DNA from: Akebia trifoliata
Taxonomy: Eukaryota > Streptophyta > Magnoliopsida > Ranunculales > Lardizabalaceae
NCBI GenBank assembly: GCA_017979445.1
Contig: CM030710.1
Location: 18,648,248 to 18,712,247 of the forward strand
DNA length: 64,000 nt
Reading direction: 5' to 3'
Part shown: piece after piece, positions 1-10,654 of the stretch
Layout of the letters: every line of letters starts with the position of its first letter
Numbering within the stretch: position 1 is the first letter of the stretch
Program-made: the position numbers and the translations under genes
Notes under the pieces: model-generated
Told to the model about the DNA's origin: nothing
The model's input: the letters and a program-made list of their open reading frames with translations, nothing else
Databases searched by the model: none

Positions 1-960
1 TAATACTTATAAAAGCAAATAAAACTAAATAGTCATTTGTATGGAAAATAATACTATGCCCATTCTTCTTCAACATTGTGGTGATATTACACACAAACAC
101 ACACCACTCTTCTTCAACATACACAGAAAAAGAAAAAGAAAGAAAGAGAGATTTTTAATATTATATATAAATTATTGATTACACACATAATTATCAAATT
201 ATCACAATCAATTATAGAGTTAATAATGAATTGTTGACCTCACAATCCATTAGACGAAAGATTACCAATGAACCCTTATTATAAAAGAAAAAGGCATTGC
301 AAATTAAAAAATAATGGACACTATAAGAAGGAGTTTGTAATATAACAAATAATTTAAAAGACGTTATGCGATGATCAAATTATGCATGTTTTCTAGTTAT
401 TCATAGTGTCTTATTTATTTTTATTTTTTTGATGAAATATTCACTTTTAGAAATATATGCGTGTTTGTTGACATGTTAGGCCTTGGCCCCCATTTAACAT
501 GTTGGGTCATAAATTTCGATGATTTTAGAACTTATTGGAAACATTCTCAAAAATAACAAAGCTAGAGCTCGCATAGCTTCATCCAAGGTCCAAGATGACT
601 TGCCATATTTTAAAAGTCCTCTCCAAATTAACTAATTTTGATATTCTATGTGAAATAATTAAATTTATTAAGTAAAAAATTTATAATCTATATAAAATAA
701 AATTTTATTATTGAATTTATGTTTAATCTTTTTTGTACGTAACTGAAAAACTATTTATTAAATTTAGATATAATTACAATTATAAAAAATTAAATAAAAG
801 TGATTTTAGAGGAATTTTACTCACTCGTGGATAAGAGATCTCAAAATTACTAGGACAATACATATTCTAAAAAAGTTATCAACTTTCTAAGTTTTAGTTG
901 TCTGCATTAAGTGCTTTGATGAAAAGTACGTAAGATAATTATTATAAAGAGAAAGGTCAA
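1..960. other. AT-rich intergenic DNA, no gene recognised
   Basis: No open frame with a recognisable protein, no tRNA-like promoter boxes and no clear terminal repeats were seen on either strand. The sequence is AT-rich with short purine runs, for example an AAAGAAAG-type tract near 127-150. Confidence 0.6.
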
Positions 961-969
961 TGACGCGTT

Positions 970-1615
970 GTTTAGTTGATAGATTTTACGTTGATTTAGT
1001 CGTAGCGCTCCACGTTTTGGTGAATATTTGAACTAAGTCCTTATGTTTTCAAACTAACGAAATGCCTCACTTGACCTCGGTCTTCTCTTATATATTTATG
1101 AAAAATGTCCTAAAGGCCCTCATATCTAACTCTATTAGAAAACCACCATTTCTTTTTCAAAATTAGCTTCAAGCATTTCAATTTCTAGGGTAAATTATTT
1201 TTAATGTATGCAATCGCATCTTCAATCCAACATTTAAAATATATAAAAATTCCTTGATATTTTCTATTAAAAATAAATAAAAAATTCATATTCTCTATTA
1301 CTTCCCCCAAAAGCCTTGTACTTCTCTTGAGTCTTGAAAGTTAATGCTAATTAGATCTTAAGGTGAAGTTGAAGGTAAAGCTAGAGGTTGTATATGATTG
1401 ATTTTGAGAAGAAAAATCGATAAGTTTTTAGGTTTTTTTTTTTTTTTTTTGTTAAAAATTGAAGATGTGGGTAATTAAGTCTTTTTCATTAATATATTCG
1501 AGAAGACTGAAATTGAGAGTCATGTCATAATTTTCAAAAATATTGTGAGATATCTCAAATATTCACCAAAACACAAATTCTATAACTAAATCACCCAGAA
1601 TTTAATATGAAACCT
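970..1615. mobile_element. Long inverted-repeat element (MULE- or foldback-like)
   Basis: Two arms of about 110-130 bases are imperfect reverse complements. The left arm, about 980-1105, contains GTTTTGGTGAATATTTGA near 1015-1032. The right arm, about 1480-1605, contains the complementary AAATATTCACCAAAAC near 1558-1573. A second matching block lies further in: GTCTTCTCTTATATATTTATG on the left against the complement of the CATTAATATATTCGAGAAGAC stretch on the right. The centre (about 1106-1480) encodes nothing recognisable and holds an 18-base T run near 1432. Exact ends and a target-site duplication were not resolved, so the class is inferred only from the long arms. Confidence 0.45.
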
Positions 1616-2040
1616 ATGTTTTGGAATTTATTATAACCTCCCTTAACACCTTAAATAATTTCAAATAGCCACTCTAATTTTTCAATTGTTGAGGGAAAGA
1701 CATGACATGACCATCACATGCATGTCGGCCTACACGTCTCATGCAACACGCATGTTCCCACCTCAATTTGTGTTCAAATTTTAACAGTCCCGTTGAAAAG
1801 GTCAAATAAGTTGACAAAAATGAACAAGTAAGATACCAATATGTGGGTTTCTAGAAGTAAAACTTCAATCCAATGAGATAATGAAATAAGAGTGACGTTG
1901 ATTGAGACATAATTATCGGTGTGGACCCACAATTTTTTTCTAAAATTAGAAATAAAGTTCATATTTTATAAAAGAACTGATTAAAAAATAGAGAATCAAA
2001 AGTCAGTAAAAGTAAAATTATATAAACTTGAATATCCTCG
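1616..2040. other. Intergenic DNA, no gene recognised
   Basis: AT-rich sequence between the inverted-repeat element and the older repeat that flanks the CACTA transposon. No coding or RNA feature could be supported. Confidence 0.5.
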
Positions 2041-2255
2041 CCAACAAAAGTGTGAAATGAGATCAATCTTAAGGTCATTCTAGCAAGAATTTATGGATAT
2101 AAACGTGATATATAACTTAAGAGTCGTGCTAGAGTGACCTCAAGCTAGAACCTCATATCACACTTTTTGACGTGAAAGTGGATAGGAATCATAGATGCTC
2201 TTTCACTCGTAGCACGATGAAAAGCATCTATGGTTTTCTTGCACTTTTATGTCAA
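2041..2255. repeat. Left half of an older repeat split by the CACTA transposon
   Basis: This flank contains AGTGACCTCAAGC, ATATCACACTTTTT and GAAAGTGGATAGGAATC, followed by CGATGAAAAGCATC. A diverged copy of the same order of motifs occurs to the right of the transposon (about 9138-9235): TTGGCCTCAAGATTG, ATATCTCACTTTTC, GGAAGTGTATAGGAACC, CAATGAAAAGCAT. Inverted versions (for example near 2050-2080 and 9265-9295) are also present. The transposon therefore landed inside a pre-existing element made of direct and inverted copies of one module. The element type is not recognised. Confidence 0.5.
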
Positions 2256-2335
2256 CACTACAAAACTGAGGGTCTTTAGCGACAACATTTTAGCAGCGGT
2301 CACAATTCCCGTCGCTAAAGGTCCCATTTTTTTAC

Positions 2336-2660
2336 ATTACTCCCTCTCTACCGAATCAATTCTCTGTGGAAAAATTCCCCCAAATGCTTCGCGCGAAAAT
2401 TTCCAGTTTGATTCGAACTCTCTGCTCTCTCTGCATCGCGAAAATTACCGATTCGATTCGAATGTCTCTCTCTCTCTGCTCTCTCTACATCGCACGAAAA
2501 TTACTAATTCGATTCGAACGTCTCTCTCTACATCTTCTCCTCTGCTCTCTCTGTATCGTCTCTCTCTCTCTCTCGCTGTGTATGAATCTGCTCATTCTAC
2601 TCTCTTTATCTTCTCCTCTCCTCTCCAGCTAGGGTTCTAAGGTTTTCAATATTAATGGCG
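2336..2660 (+). other. Pyrimidine-rich leader-like segment inside the CACTA element
   Basis: A CT-rich stretch with several CTCTCTCTG blocks is followed by CTAGGGTTCTAAGG and an ATG at 2655 (MAEIDLLFV) that runs into a GT-containing boundary. The layout resembles a plant 5' untranslated region and first exon. The product is not recognised and the open frame is short, so this may be the element's own promoter and leader or a captured gene start. Confidence 0.3.
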
Positions 2661-2706
2661 GAAATCGATCTACTCTTTGTAACAGGTAATCACTTCTTCG
2701 TCTCTG

Positions 2707-2741
<35 letters not shown>

Positions 2742-5711
2742 CTTCTCATTCAATTTTATCTGATTGATTTGAGATCAAATGGCGATTTCCACTTTGATTT
2801 AATTGGAGATCAAATTGATCTCAATTGTTCTAGTTTATAGATTGATTTAAAGATCAAAATGCTCAAATAAATTTTAGATTTGCTGTTCCTTTAAAGATTA
2901 AAACTTCCAAATCATTTTTTAGATTTTGATTAAAGATCAAAGAGCTCAGTTTGATTTTCTTTGATTGAATTCATATATTTTCTGTACATTTTCTCCAAAT
3001 ATTTGAGATGAGAAATATATGATGCGAATTTTCTACACTGTAATAGGGTGGATACACTATTCTTTTGATAGTTCAACCATCTAAAACATGTAGAACACGT
3101 TCCATAGTTTATTCGTTCAACCATCTCGACTTTTTCGAATGTTTAATGTTTTAGTTTTAATATAATTTAGTAAACTATAACTTCTTACTGATGTCTCTGT
3201 GTCAGATTAGTGTTTTGAAACAACTTCATAACTTTGCTATTTATTTTTATATGAAATCTTAGTGGATTTGCACCACTCTTGTAGGGTAGAGAAAGCAACA
3301 CTTGTTGAAAGTAAGTGAGTAAGCAATAATGGTACTTGTTAGCTTGAATTCAATTTGAATACCCTGTTTGTAATGCTTCTCAGTTTTCCTAGGTTGACTT
3401 TGGTTCTTTAATTTACTTCTCTTTTAGTTTGGGATTATGGTTATAATGCTTATGTTTGTCTTTGCAATCTCATGCTTCCCAGCACTAGAATTTGAGTCCT
3501 TTTTCTATCTCCGGTGTCGTGACAGCAGAAACACAATGAGACAAAGAATAAAAACAGCAGCAACACCTCTTAAAACCCCTCCTACAATGATTATAGTCTA
3601 GAAGACCCATATGACCACAAGTATGCATATGATCGTTTGAAAAAAACAGCAAAAGAGTCCATTTTTTTGCTAAAACTTTTAAAATTTGAGGATTTTCTAG
3701 ACATGGGCTCAATAACACCAATTATGAAAGGATTTAAATCATGAATCAGATTTATTTTTTCATAGTTGAGATGAGGTAGTGAGGATGCTCTAACATTCTA
3801 AACAATTGCATTCATCTTAATAAAGATTGTTTGCATTCCCTAGTAACACTGCAAGATCTTATTTACTTCAATGATCTATGAAAAATTTATAAAAAAATTG
3901 CTTACTTCAATGCTATCATACTTATTTCTTGTGGAGATTTTAATCCCATGTTGGGTAAGAAAAGACCTGGTGTGTGACTTATATATGTTATTAATGTGAG
4001 AACTCATACCTCAACAAGAGTGTTATGTGTTTTTTTAGATCATTAGAACTCTTCTGACCTTCATATGTGCTAAGGAGGAATACATTAGGCTGTCAATGTT
4101 GGCCACTGATATAGATGTTCCAGCAACATAAGTTCAGTATTATGGCATTTTCAAGTTCCCATGGCAGTTAGTTTTTGTTTTTTTCTATGTCAATTTATAC
4201 TGTTGTGGATCTGCCATGTTGCTTTGAAAACTAACATTACCAATCAAATCTCCCTTGCTTCAGATTTTCATTGTTGCGCGTGTTATCTTCCAACTTGCTG
4301 AAGAGATTCCTTGCATTTCCGTAGTTGTAGTTGTTATACTTTCTGAGGTATGCCTAGCAAACAATTTTTCATATGTATTGGACCGTCAGAATCCCTTGCT
4401 ATACTTTTTGTTTCATATATATGGATAGGAGTGTCAAAATCTCAATTGAGGTAGCAAGTACCTTAATAATCCCAAAATATTGGACTTATGAAATTTGTAG
4501 TATATTTATTGTGTAATCATATTTGTATATCATACTATATGGCTTGTAATGAGTTATATGGGATCGATTAAGTCTTGCAAAGCTTTTATGATGATGATGA
4601 TGGTTTGTTATGATGCTTACATAATTTGTTTTAATTATGTTTTATATGATTGGGTAATTTTGGATTAATAGACCTGAGAAAAGTTTCTCAGTCATAAGAA
4701 AATCTATAGTATCCTTCTTTATGCTAACTCAATCTATTAAGATATTGTCTTCTTTTTCTTCCAACATTTAGCTCCGTAATGTGAAGTTGGTTTTACTACC
4801 ATCTCACAAAATTTTCTTTTTAACTTGATTGGAGTACATTGGTCCATTAGAAATAATTTCTTTCCTCTATTCAATACTATTTAAAATAATATCAATCCAA
4901 ATGTGTGTTCATATCTGCTCCTATAAAAGTCCCTTGTTTGAGTTGAAATCCATCTAACCATCATTAGTGGTAGAGATACATAGCAATCCCATTCCTCCCT
5001 CTGATGCCCAATTATGGTGTGGAAATGAAATTCAGTAAATATTGAAAGGCTAAGTTCTATTGAGTTATCATTCATTACTTGTATGCTTATTATGACAGAT
5101 CACCACCACATTTAGAACACCTTTCGGGGCAGTCAATCATCCATCTCTAGACAGATTTATGGGCAAATTACAGCCCTTTTTAGGTTGAGTTTATGCTAAT
5201 CTGTTTTGGGGGGTTTAATCCTATATTGTAGTCCATATTACAGGTAATTTTAGGTTGTGTTTGATCCCATATTATAGTTACCATTTGTATTTTAAAGCAA
5301 CTTTCTTATAAATGCATGTTCTTTTTTTTTGTCTTTTTTCTCGTTTAAATATTATTATTTGTTTGTTATTTATTTTTACTCAATAGTGATCCTTGAGCTA
5401 TTTAGTTTAGATATATAGTTTGAGTCTCCTATATGTCAAAGTATATTGAAGCAATGCCTTTGGAACTTCTTTTCCTTAGGTACTTGTCAGATAAGACAGA
5501 ATCAGTAACATCTTTTGCATTCCATGCATTCTTGTCATTCAATTTTAAGAATTGTTTATTCGGAGGACCTATCTGAGACAAAGAAGGTCATAGTGATAAA
5601 TCTTGAAGAAAGAAATGATAAGTTTAATTGGGTCTGATCTGATTGATTGCCAACTTAATAACCTACATATTCCTTATTTCCTTTTTTTTTCTCTTTTGTT
5701 CAATTTAACAG
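2661..5711. other. CACTA interior with no recognised gene
   Basis: About 3 kb of AT-rich interior. It includes a (CT)n(TA)n microsatellite at about 2703-2740 and a possible orphan exon at 4264-4347 that is listed as a separate finding. No transposase domain was recognised here. Confidence 0.4.
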
Positions 5712-5825
5712 GCTTATCTGTCAGACGAAGAGTTCCAGACTGTTATGGGCATGGCAAGAGAAGCTTTCTACAGGCAGCCCAAGTGGAAGCAAGACATGCA
5801 GAAAAAGAAAGTGGATCTCTTCTAA
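5712..5825 (+). pseudogene. Captured last exon of a plant villin (villin headpiece C-terminus)
   Basis: An AG acceptor at 5710-5711 is followed by 37 codons and a TAA stop. The peptide starts [11 protein letters not shown] and ends [14 protein letters not shown], the C-terminal villin headpiece of plant villins. In the family this small F-actin-binding domain has the LSDEEF start, a central GM..EAF segment and the WKQ..KKK..LF end; all three are visible here. The rest of villin (the gelsolin repeats) is absent, so it cannot make a working actin-binding protein alone. It lies inside the CACTA transposon, upstream of and opposite in orientation to the expansin fragment. The reading frame of this exon is intact, which suggests recent capture or weak decay. 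Confidence 0.85.
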
Positions 5826-6341
5826 AGCGCAAAATCATCGAACAAAGGTGTGACCGCTTTATTTTGTTTAATTTGATAGTCCTCGTAACGGGACTGTGGT
5901 TATTGTAGGACATGAAACTGGGGATACCATGAGACACCCACTGCAGTTGAAGTTTAGAAAGATTTTCAAGCTCCATGGGCAGGCATTTTTAGGACTTACA
6001 ATTCTTCAAGATATAAAATTTGAAGGTTTCGAAGATTTCCAATAGAATCTGGTAGTACTTCTAGTGGGCGGGTAGTTGAAATCCACCTCTGCCACCATTT
6101 GTCTTAAACAGAACAATACCGTACTTATGTTATCTCTCACACACAATTACAATAGAAATCACACAACAATCAAATTAAAATGATGGAGGCCATTTTAAAA
6201 TAAGCCTTCTCATGTTGACTCAACATGGACCCATCACCCAAATATATACTTATATACCATATAATACATTAATACTACCACTACTTCTACTGCTAAATAT
6301 AGAGGAGGTTCTGCTATTTTTAGTAGAGGTGGGGGAGGACT

Positions 6342-6560
6342 CTAATAGAACTGCCCAAAGGACCAGCCAGCAGGGGCAACGTTGTAAGAGACCACAGTAT
6401 GCCCATCACTTGTGGTGACCTTGAAAAAGAGGCATTGCCCATTAAGGTAAGTGTTGCTCTGCCAGTTTTGGCCCCAATTCCTTGACAATGGTTGCCAACC
6501 AGTTTTTGAACCTTTGATTGAAATATGTACATGGTTAGCATATTTGAAAATGGCAAGATA
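6342..6560 (-). pseudogene. Captured expansin C-terminal fragment
   Basis: Read on the minus strand, one continuous frame contains [18 protein letters not shown], then [13 protein letters not shown], then [21 protein letters not shown] and FGQ. These are the hallmark segments of the C-terminal cellulose-binding-like domain (CBM63) of plant alpha-expansins, which loosen cell walls. The N-terminal GH45-like domain and signal peptide are missing. The family's final FGQTF-type tail is replaced by a premature TAG at 6342-6344. Upstream of the conserved part the frame continues into unrelated residues. It sits inside the CACTA transposon about 500 bases from the villin exon, in the opposite orientation, so the two pieces came from separate capture events or a rearranged donor. 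Confidence 0.85.
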
Positions 6561-6756
6561 CATTAGATGTATAGACTTGACAGACAAATTATCTTTAGAT
6601 CGAGATGGATGATGAGCAAAGTATATACTAGGTTGACTCATATTTAATAAAAATTTAAGGTGTTGTCATGGTAGATAAATTAATTAAGGTTGATTTTAGT
6701 TAGGTTACAAGCTATAAATTAAAATAACTTTATACAAAACGCAATTTGGGGAGGAT

Positions 6757-7010
6757 TTGTTAAGGACTCCAAACATCTAATAAGAAAACTAATTGAAAAT
6801 ACTCTCCTCCTGAATGATAAGTAGAAGCTTATCTATAGCTGTTATTATAGGTACTTTGTTGCAATTAGAACCATTGTTTGTGTTATCAAGTGATTTGTAA
6901 AGGACTCAACACCTAATTAATAAGCAAACTAATTTAAACTAGTACTCTCTCATCTTCTCTTGAATGATAACTAGAAGTTAATGATCTATTGCTGTTATTA
7001 TAGGTACTTT
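6757..7010. repeat. Imperfect tandem duplication, about 136-bp period
   Basis: The block from TTGTTAAGGACTCCAAAC (about 6758) through ATAGCTGTTATTATAGGTACTTT (about 6856) recurs from TTTGTAAAGGACTCAACACC (about 6893) through CTATTGCTGTTATTATAGG (about 7001). It lies in the CACTA interior beside the expansin fragment and may be captured non-coding DNA that later duplicated. Confidence 0.6.
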
Positions 7011-7837
7011 TGTGTTATGGAAAGTTGAGAGCCTTTGTTGAATTCAGACTTAATAGGTGGTTTATGGATATTGGGTGGTAAATTAACTCACTGTGAAATC
7101 AGGTTCTAGGTCATTCCGCACATCATAATTATTTTTCTCTCTTGTTATTTTACATCATGTATTTCAATTTTCTTCTTCTTGGTGTTGGGATTCTAGCATT
7201 TCAATTTTCTTCGTGGAATTGTAGTTCTTGTGTTTTGTATGCTCCTTATGCCTAATTATATAGAGTGAGGGAAGAGGGGGCTTGGCCAAACCAAACTCAT
7301 GGTTTAAAATACCAGAATGCATTCGTCTATACATATTGATATCAAATGAGATTGATACAAAGCATTGATCTAGAAACAATGAATGGGGCTACAAATCAGA
7401 GTATCCTGTAATATAACACATGTTACCTCTGGAGATATGATATGGGATGTCAGGGTCTGGTGTGTTATCTCATAGCCAAGCACTAAGGCCAAATCTAGCA
7501 TTTTGTCCTTATCTTTTCTTTTAGAGTTTGGATTTTTTTTTTTTCCTCTTTTAATCTTTTATGCAGCAATTCTTGAAGCCAACAGAGAGTACATTCGATG
7601 GAATAATTTTTTAGATGTATTCTTGCATCCGAAGGTGTTAGGTTCACTTTCTTAGAAGCACTAACAAGGTAACATCGGCCATTTACAACTTTTAAATAAT
7701 ATGGTGGGGCTGCAGGGCACTCTTGACAATTTCAAACTAGAGCCACCAATTAGTTGCAAAATGTATATTATAAACTAATCTTGTTGTCATTGTCTTAATG
7801 TGATGCACATAGAAATTAAAGAGTTCAACGAATACTG

Positions 7838-8452
7838 AGCCAAGTCGAGCAATCTTATTTCTCATGACACACAAGCCCAATGATTTGGCCACGACAGAAA
7901 AGATTGTAAGTTTAATTTTAGATAATTTTCATCAAGCATTAATCAATTATGTTAATATCTGAATTTAAAGATACTAAGAATGTTTAAAATATTTTGCAGG
8001 ACAAGATAAAAGAACTTTTGAGTTTATTACCAAAAGATTCTCAAGATATTACAGGTCGAAATGATGTATTATCTCAAGTCTTGGGTCTTGATAGACATGG
8101 TCGTGTTCGTGGTGTCGGCTTGGGACCGACTCCTAGCAAATTATTTGCATCATATTTTGAAAATTCCTCTAGCGATTCTGTTGAGATACATAGGTTGAAG
8201 AAGAAATTAGAGTCTTTGGAGTAACAACAGATTGTGAGAGATGCTGAGGTGGAGAGACTCAAGGAATTGATCATTACTCTAATGAGAAAGGTAAATTCTC
8301 ACCGATAATAGAATATGTTGTGTTTTAAAATATTTTTATTAATAAATAAATGTTTATTTATATGACTAATTTGATTAATGTATATGAATTGTAGGTTGAT
8401 GAGCAGCACAATCAACTCGACAATGATCAGTGTCCACAACAACAACCATGAT
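7838..8452 (+). pseudogene. En/Spm-type plant transposase (Transposase_24-like) 3' remnant
   Basis: Three exon-like blocks are visible. The first (about 7838-7905) reads PSRAILFLMTHKPNDL and ends at a GT donor at 7906. The second follows a TTGCAG acceptor (exon from 8000) and contains DVLSQVLGLDRHGRVRGVG and LGPTPSKLF, the characteristic end of the plant Ptta/En/Spm protein family, then a coiled-coil-like RLKKKLESLE. An in-frame TAA at 8222-8224 interrupts it, after which similar heptad-like sequence continues to a donor at 8291. A last block after TTGTAG (8395-8452) ends in QQQP and a stop. The catalytic transposase is not present. In intact elements this accessory gene lies inside the CACTA body, which matches its position here. 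Confidence 0.75.
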
Positions 8453-8659
8453 AGATAGCTTTTGTTTTTTGAGTGATAAACATGGATTTATAAGCATCAA
8501 ACATGGATTTATAAGCATTGACTCTTAATTCAATCGACTTATTATTTTGTTGTACTTGTCTCTTAACTAATTTGATTTACTAAGTAATTGTGTTTAATTG
8601 ACAGGTTGTAGAAAAATAGGTATTTAATTACAAATAAAAGAAAGAAATAAATAAATAAA

Positions 8660-9056
8660 TCTTATTAGCGGTGGCGATTACCGCCACTATAAGCATTCAA
8701 ATTTGTATTTATAACTATGGTAAAAAACTAATTAGCGGCGGTTTTTAACCATACCATAGATCTCACTCATATTTATAGCGACAGTAATACACTATTAGCG
8801 GCAGTTTCTGATTGACACTGTGGGACTCTCTTATATCTATAGCGACGGTAATACAATATATTAGCGGCGGTTTGTTACCGTCACTATAGGTCTCACTCAT
8901 ATCTATAGCGACGGTAATATAATCAATTAGCGGCGGTTTTGGACCGCCACTATAGAGCTTCATATGGCCTTTAGCGACACCACCTATAGTGGCGTTACAC
9001 GTGGCCATCACTATTACTAATAGCGGCGGTTTTTGACCCCCGCTAAAAAACTAAAA
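8660..9056. repeat. CACTA right subterminal repeat array
   Basis: Seven or so copies, in both orientations, of a motif close to TTAGCGGCGGTTTT...ACCGCCACTATAG with interposed ATAGCGACGGTAATA. Such clustered subterminal motifs are where the element's own transposase binds in En/Spm. Several neighbouring pairs are complementary and could fold into hairpins. Confidence 0.8.
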
Positions 9057-9069
9057 TTTTGTAGTGCAA

Positions 9070-9310
9070 GAAATTCGATATGAGGCTCTATCCTGAGGTC
9101 ACTTTAGTTTTATTCAACTTAATAAATTGAATTGTGCTGGATTGGCCTCAAGATTGCACCCCATATCTCACTTTTCTAGCATGGAAGTGTATAGGAACCC
9201 ATTGATGCTTTATTCACTAGTATCTCAATGAAAAGCATATGCAGTTCCGATATAGTTCCACGCCAGGAAAGTGAGATATGATATACAATCTTGAGGTCAC
9301 TTCAACCTTA
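9070..9310. repeat. Right half of the older repeat split by the CACTA transposon
   Basis: Contains a diverged copy of the module on the left flank (CCTCAAGATTG, CATATCTCACTTTTC, GGAAGTGTATAGGAACC, CAATGAAAAGCAT) plus inverted copies such as AAAGTGAGATATG...CTTGAGGTCACTT. It continues directly from the left flank once the transposon and one CAA are removed. Confidence 0.5.
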
Positions 9311-9790
9311 TTCTAATAAATTTAAAACAAGTAGTTTGTCCAAAATCAGTTGGATGAGGCCACTCTTTAAGATTTTGGGGCCTCAAAGGGTTTTCAAAAT
9401 AAAATTGATGTTGGTAGAATCTGACATGAGTCTTTGGAATACAATCCAATTTTTATCTATTACTTACCTCTGGTTTCTACGTAAAAATATAAATATAAAT
9501 ATAAACTTAGCCAAAATAATAATAACTTTCATTATGGGCAAATATCATAGAGGGTGCAGCTTTCAAATCTTTTATAACTAAAATTTCATTAAGAATTATT
9601 AGAAATTGGAAATTCGAACATAAGGTACCCAGAAAAAAAAAATCCCCAAATCAAAATAAATTTGTAAAAATTTTCTCAACAAAGACATTGGATCTGCAGA
9701 GGTTGGTATTTAATTGTATTGTGAGTGAAAGAGAAGAAGACAGTTATAGTTCGCCCTGTTTCACATAGACGAATCACGAAAGTGGAAAGT

Positions 9791-9840
<50 letters not shown>

Positions 9841-10516
9841 TAATTATTATTTTAAAATAATATAAAACAAAAGTAATTGGTGCAAAAATCGACGGTCCAA
9901 CTCTCGATTTATTATTTTTTGATAACTTTGAAAAAAGTAATACTTTTTTTTAATAATTATTAATTAATATATATATTTTTAATAATTCCCCTATTTATAA
10001 CAAGAACAAAGAGTAAGAGCAAAGAACGCATTGATGATATTTTTGAATATTAAACACTAGATTAGAAGGTTAATTTATAAAAAAATGTGAAGAAAAATGA
10101 ACTAATAAACATAGAGAAAAGCTTTAGACTAAATTTAGTGGGCACAGAACAAAATTCTAAAAAGTTGGATAGCCTGTGCGCCTCGCCTCACCACACCACT
10201 CCACACCTCAGCATGGTTGACTCAGCTTAACACATGTGTTGTGTGTATGCTCCTCATGTGGAAAAAACGTGGTATCCTTTGTGACCAAACCCTGAATTTC
10301 AAAAGAGATTTTAATAACATAAGTGAGGGATTATCTCAATGGTGTGGTCTATTCAAAGAAGAGTCAGTTTTCTTTCGAGCAATGGAAATGCATTTAATAC
10401 ATTAACATTGTGCACCTCATAGGAGAGAGATAACTGAATACTTTTTTTATTATTTAAAAGTAAATAATAATCCTTTACTTATTTTTAATAATAGAAAGTA
10501 CTTTAAGCAAATGAGA
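9311..10516. other. Intergenic DNA with a (TA)n microsatellite
   Basis: No gene recognised. A TA dinucleotide run occupies about 9793-9838. The rest is AT-rich with short open frames that match no family I know. The last nine bases (10508-10516) form the left target-site duplication of the SINE. Confidence 0.55.
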
Positions 10517-10645
10517 AAATATTTTTTTTGTTGGAATAATAGTTTTGTTTTTAATGAGTTTAATAACTCGGTGATGACGGGATTTGAATACAGGCCCTTA
10601 GTATCATCACCCAAAGACTTTACCTACTAAACTAGATGATACCTA
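10517..10645 (-). mobile_element. tRNA-derived SINE with 9-bp target-site duplication
   Basis: On the minus strand the element begins TAGGTATCATC and contains an A-box-like TAGTTTAGTAGG (complement of 10623-10634) and a B-box-like GTATTCAAATCCC (complement of 10579-10591), the two internal RNA polymerase III promoter boxes of tRNA-derived SINEs. It ends in an A-rich tail (the T run near 10522-10529 on the plus strand). CAAATGAGA occurs immediately outside both ends (10508-10516 and 10646-10654), a perfect 9-bp duplication of the kind left by LINE-driven retroposition. At 129 bp it is short for a plant SINE. Confidence 0.72.
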
Positions 10646-10654
10646 CAAATGAGA

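Larger units (their letters stand above)
2256..9066. mobile_element. CACTA (En/Spm) transposon carrying host gene fragments
   Basis: The element starts with CACTACAAAA (2256-2265) and ends with its exact complement TTTTGTAGTG (9057-9066). Both sides carry the 3-bp duplication CAA (2253-2255 and 9067-9069), the expected size for this superfamily. Subterminal copies of a GCGGCGGT/ACCGCCACTATAG motif crowd the right end (about 8660-9050), and a few TTTAGCGAC-type copies lie at the left end. The 6811-bp body holds a remnant of a plant Ptta/En/Spm transposase gene at its right side, the last exon of a villin and part of an expansin. Most of the transposase gene is absent, so the element is probably non-autonomous. 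Intron boundaries next to the captured exon imply capture from genomic DNA rather than from mRNA. Confidence 0.92.

Noticed and set aside
2230..2640. 136-codon frame at the left end of the CACTA element
   Set aside because: It begins outside the transposon and is rich in Ser/Leu from CTCTCT repeats; it is better read as leader-like DNA.
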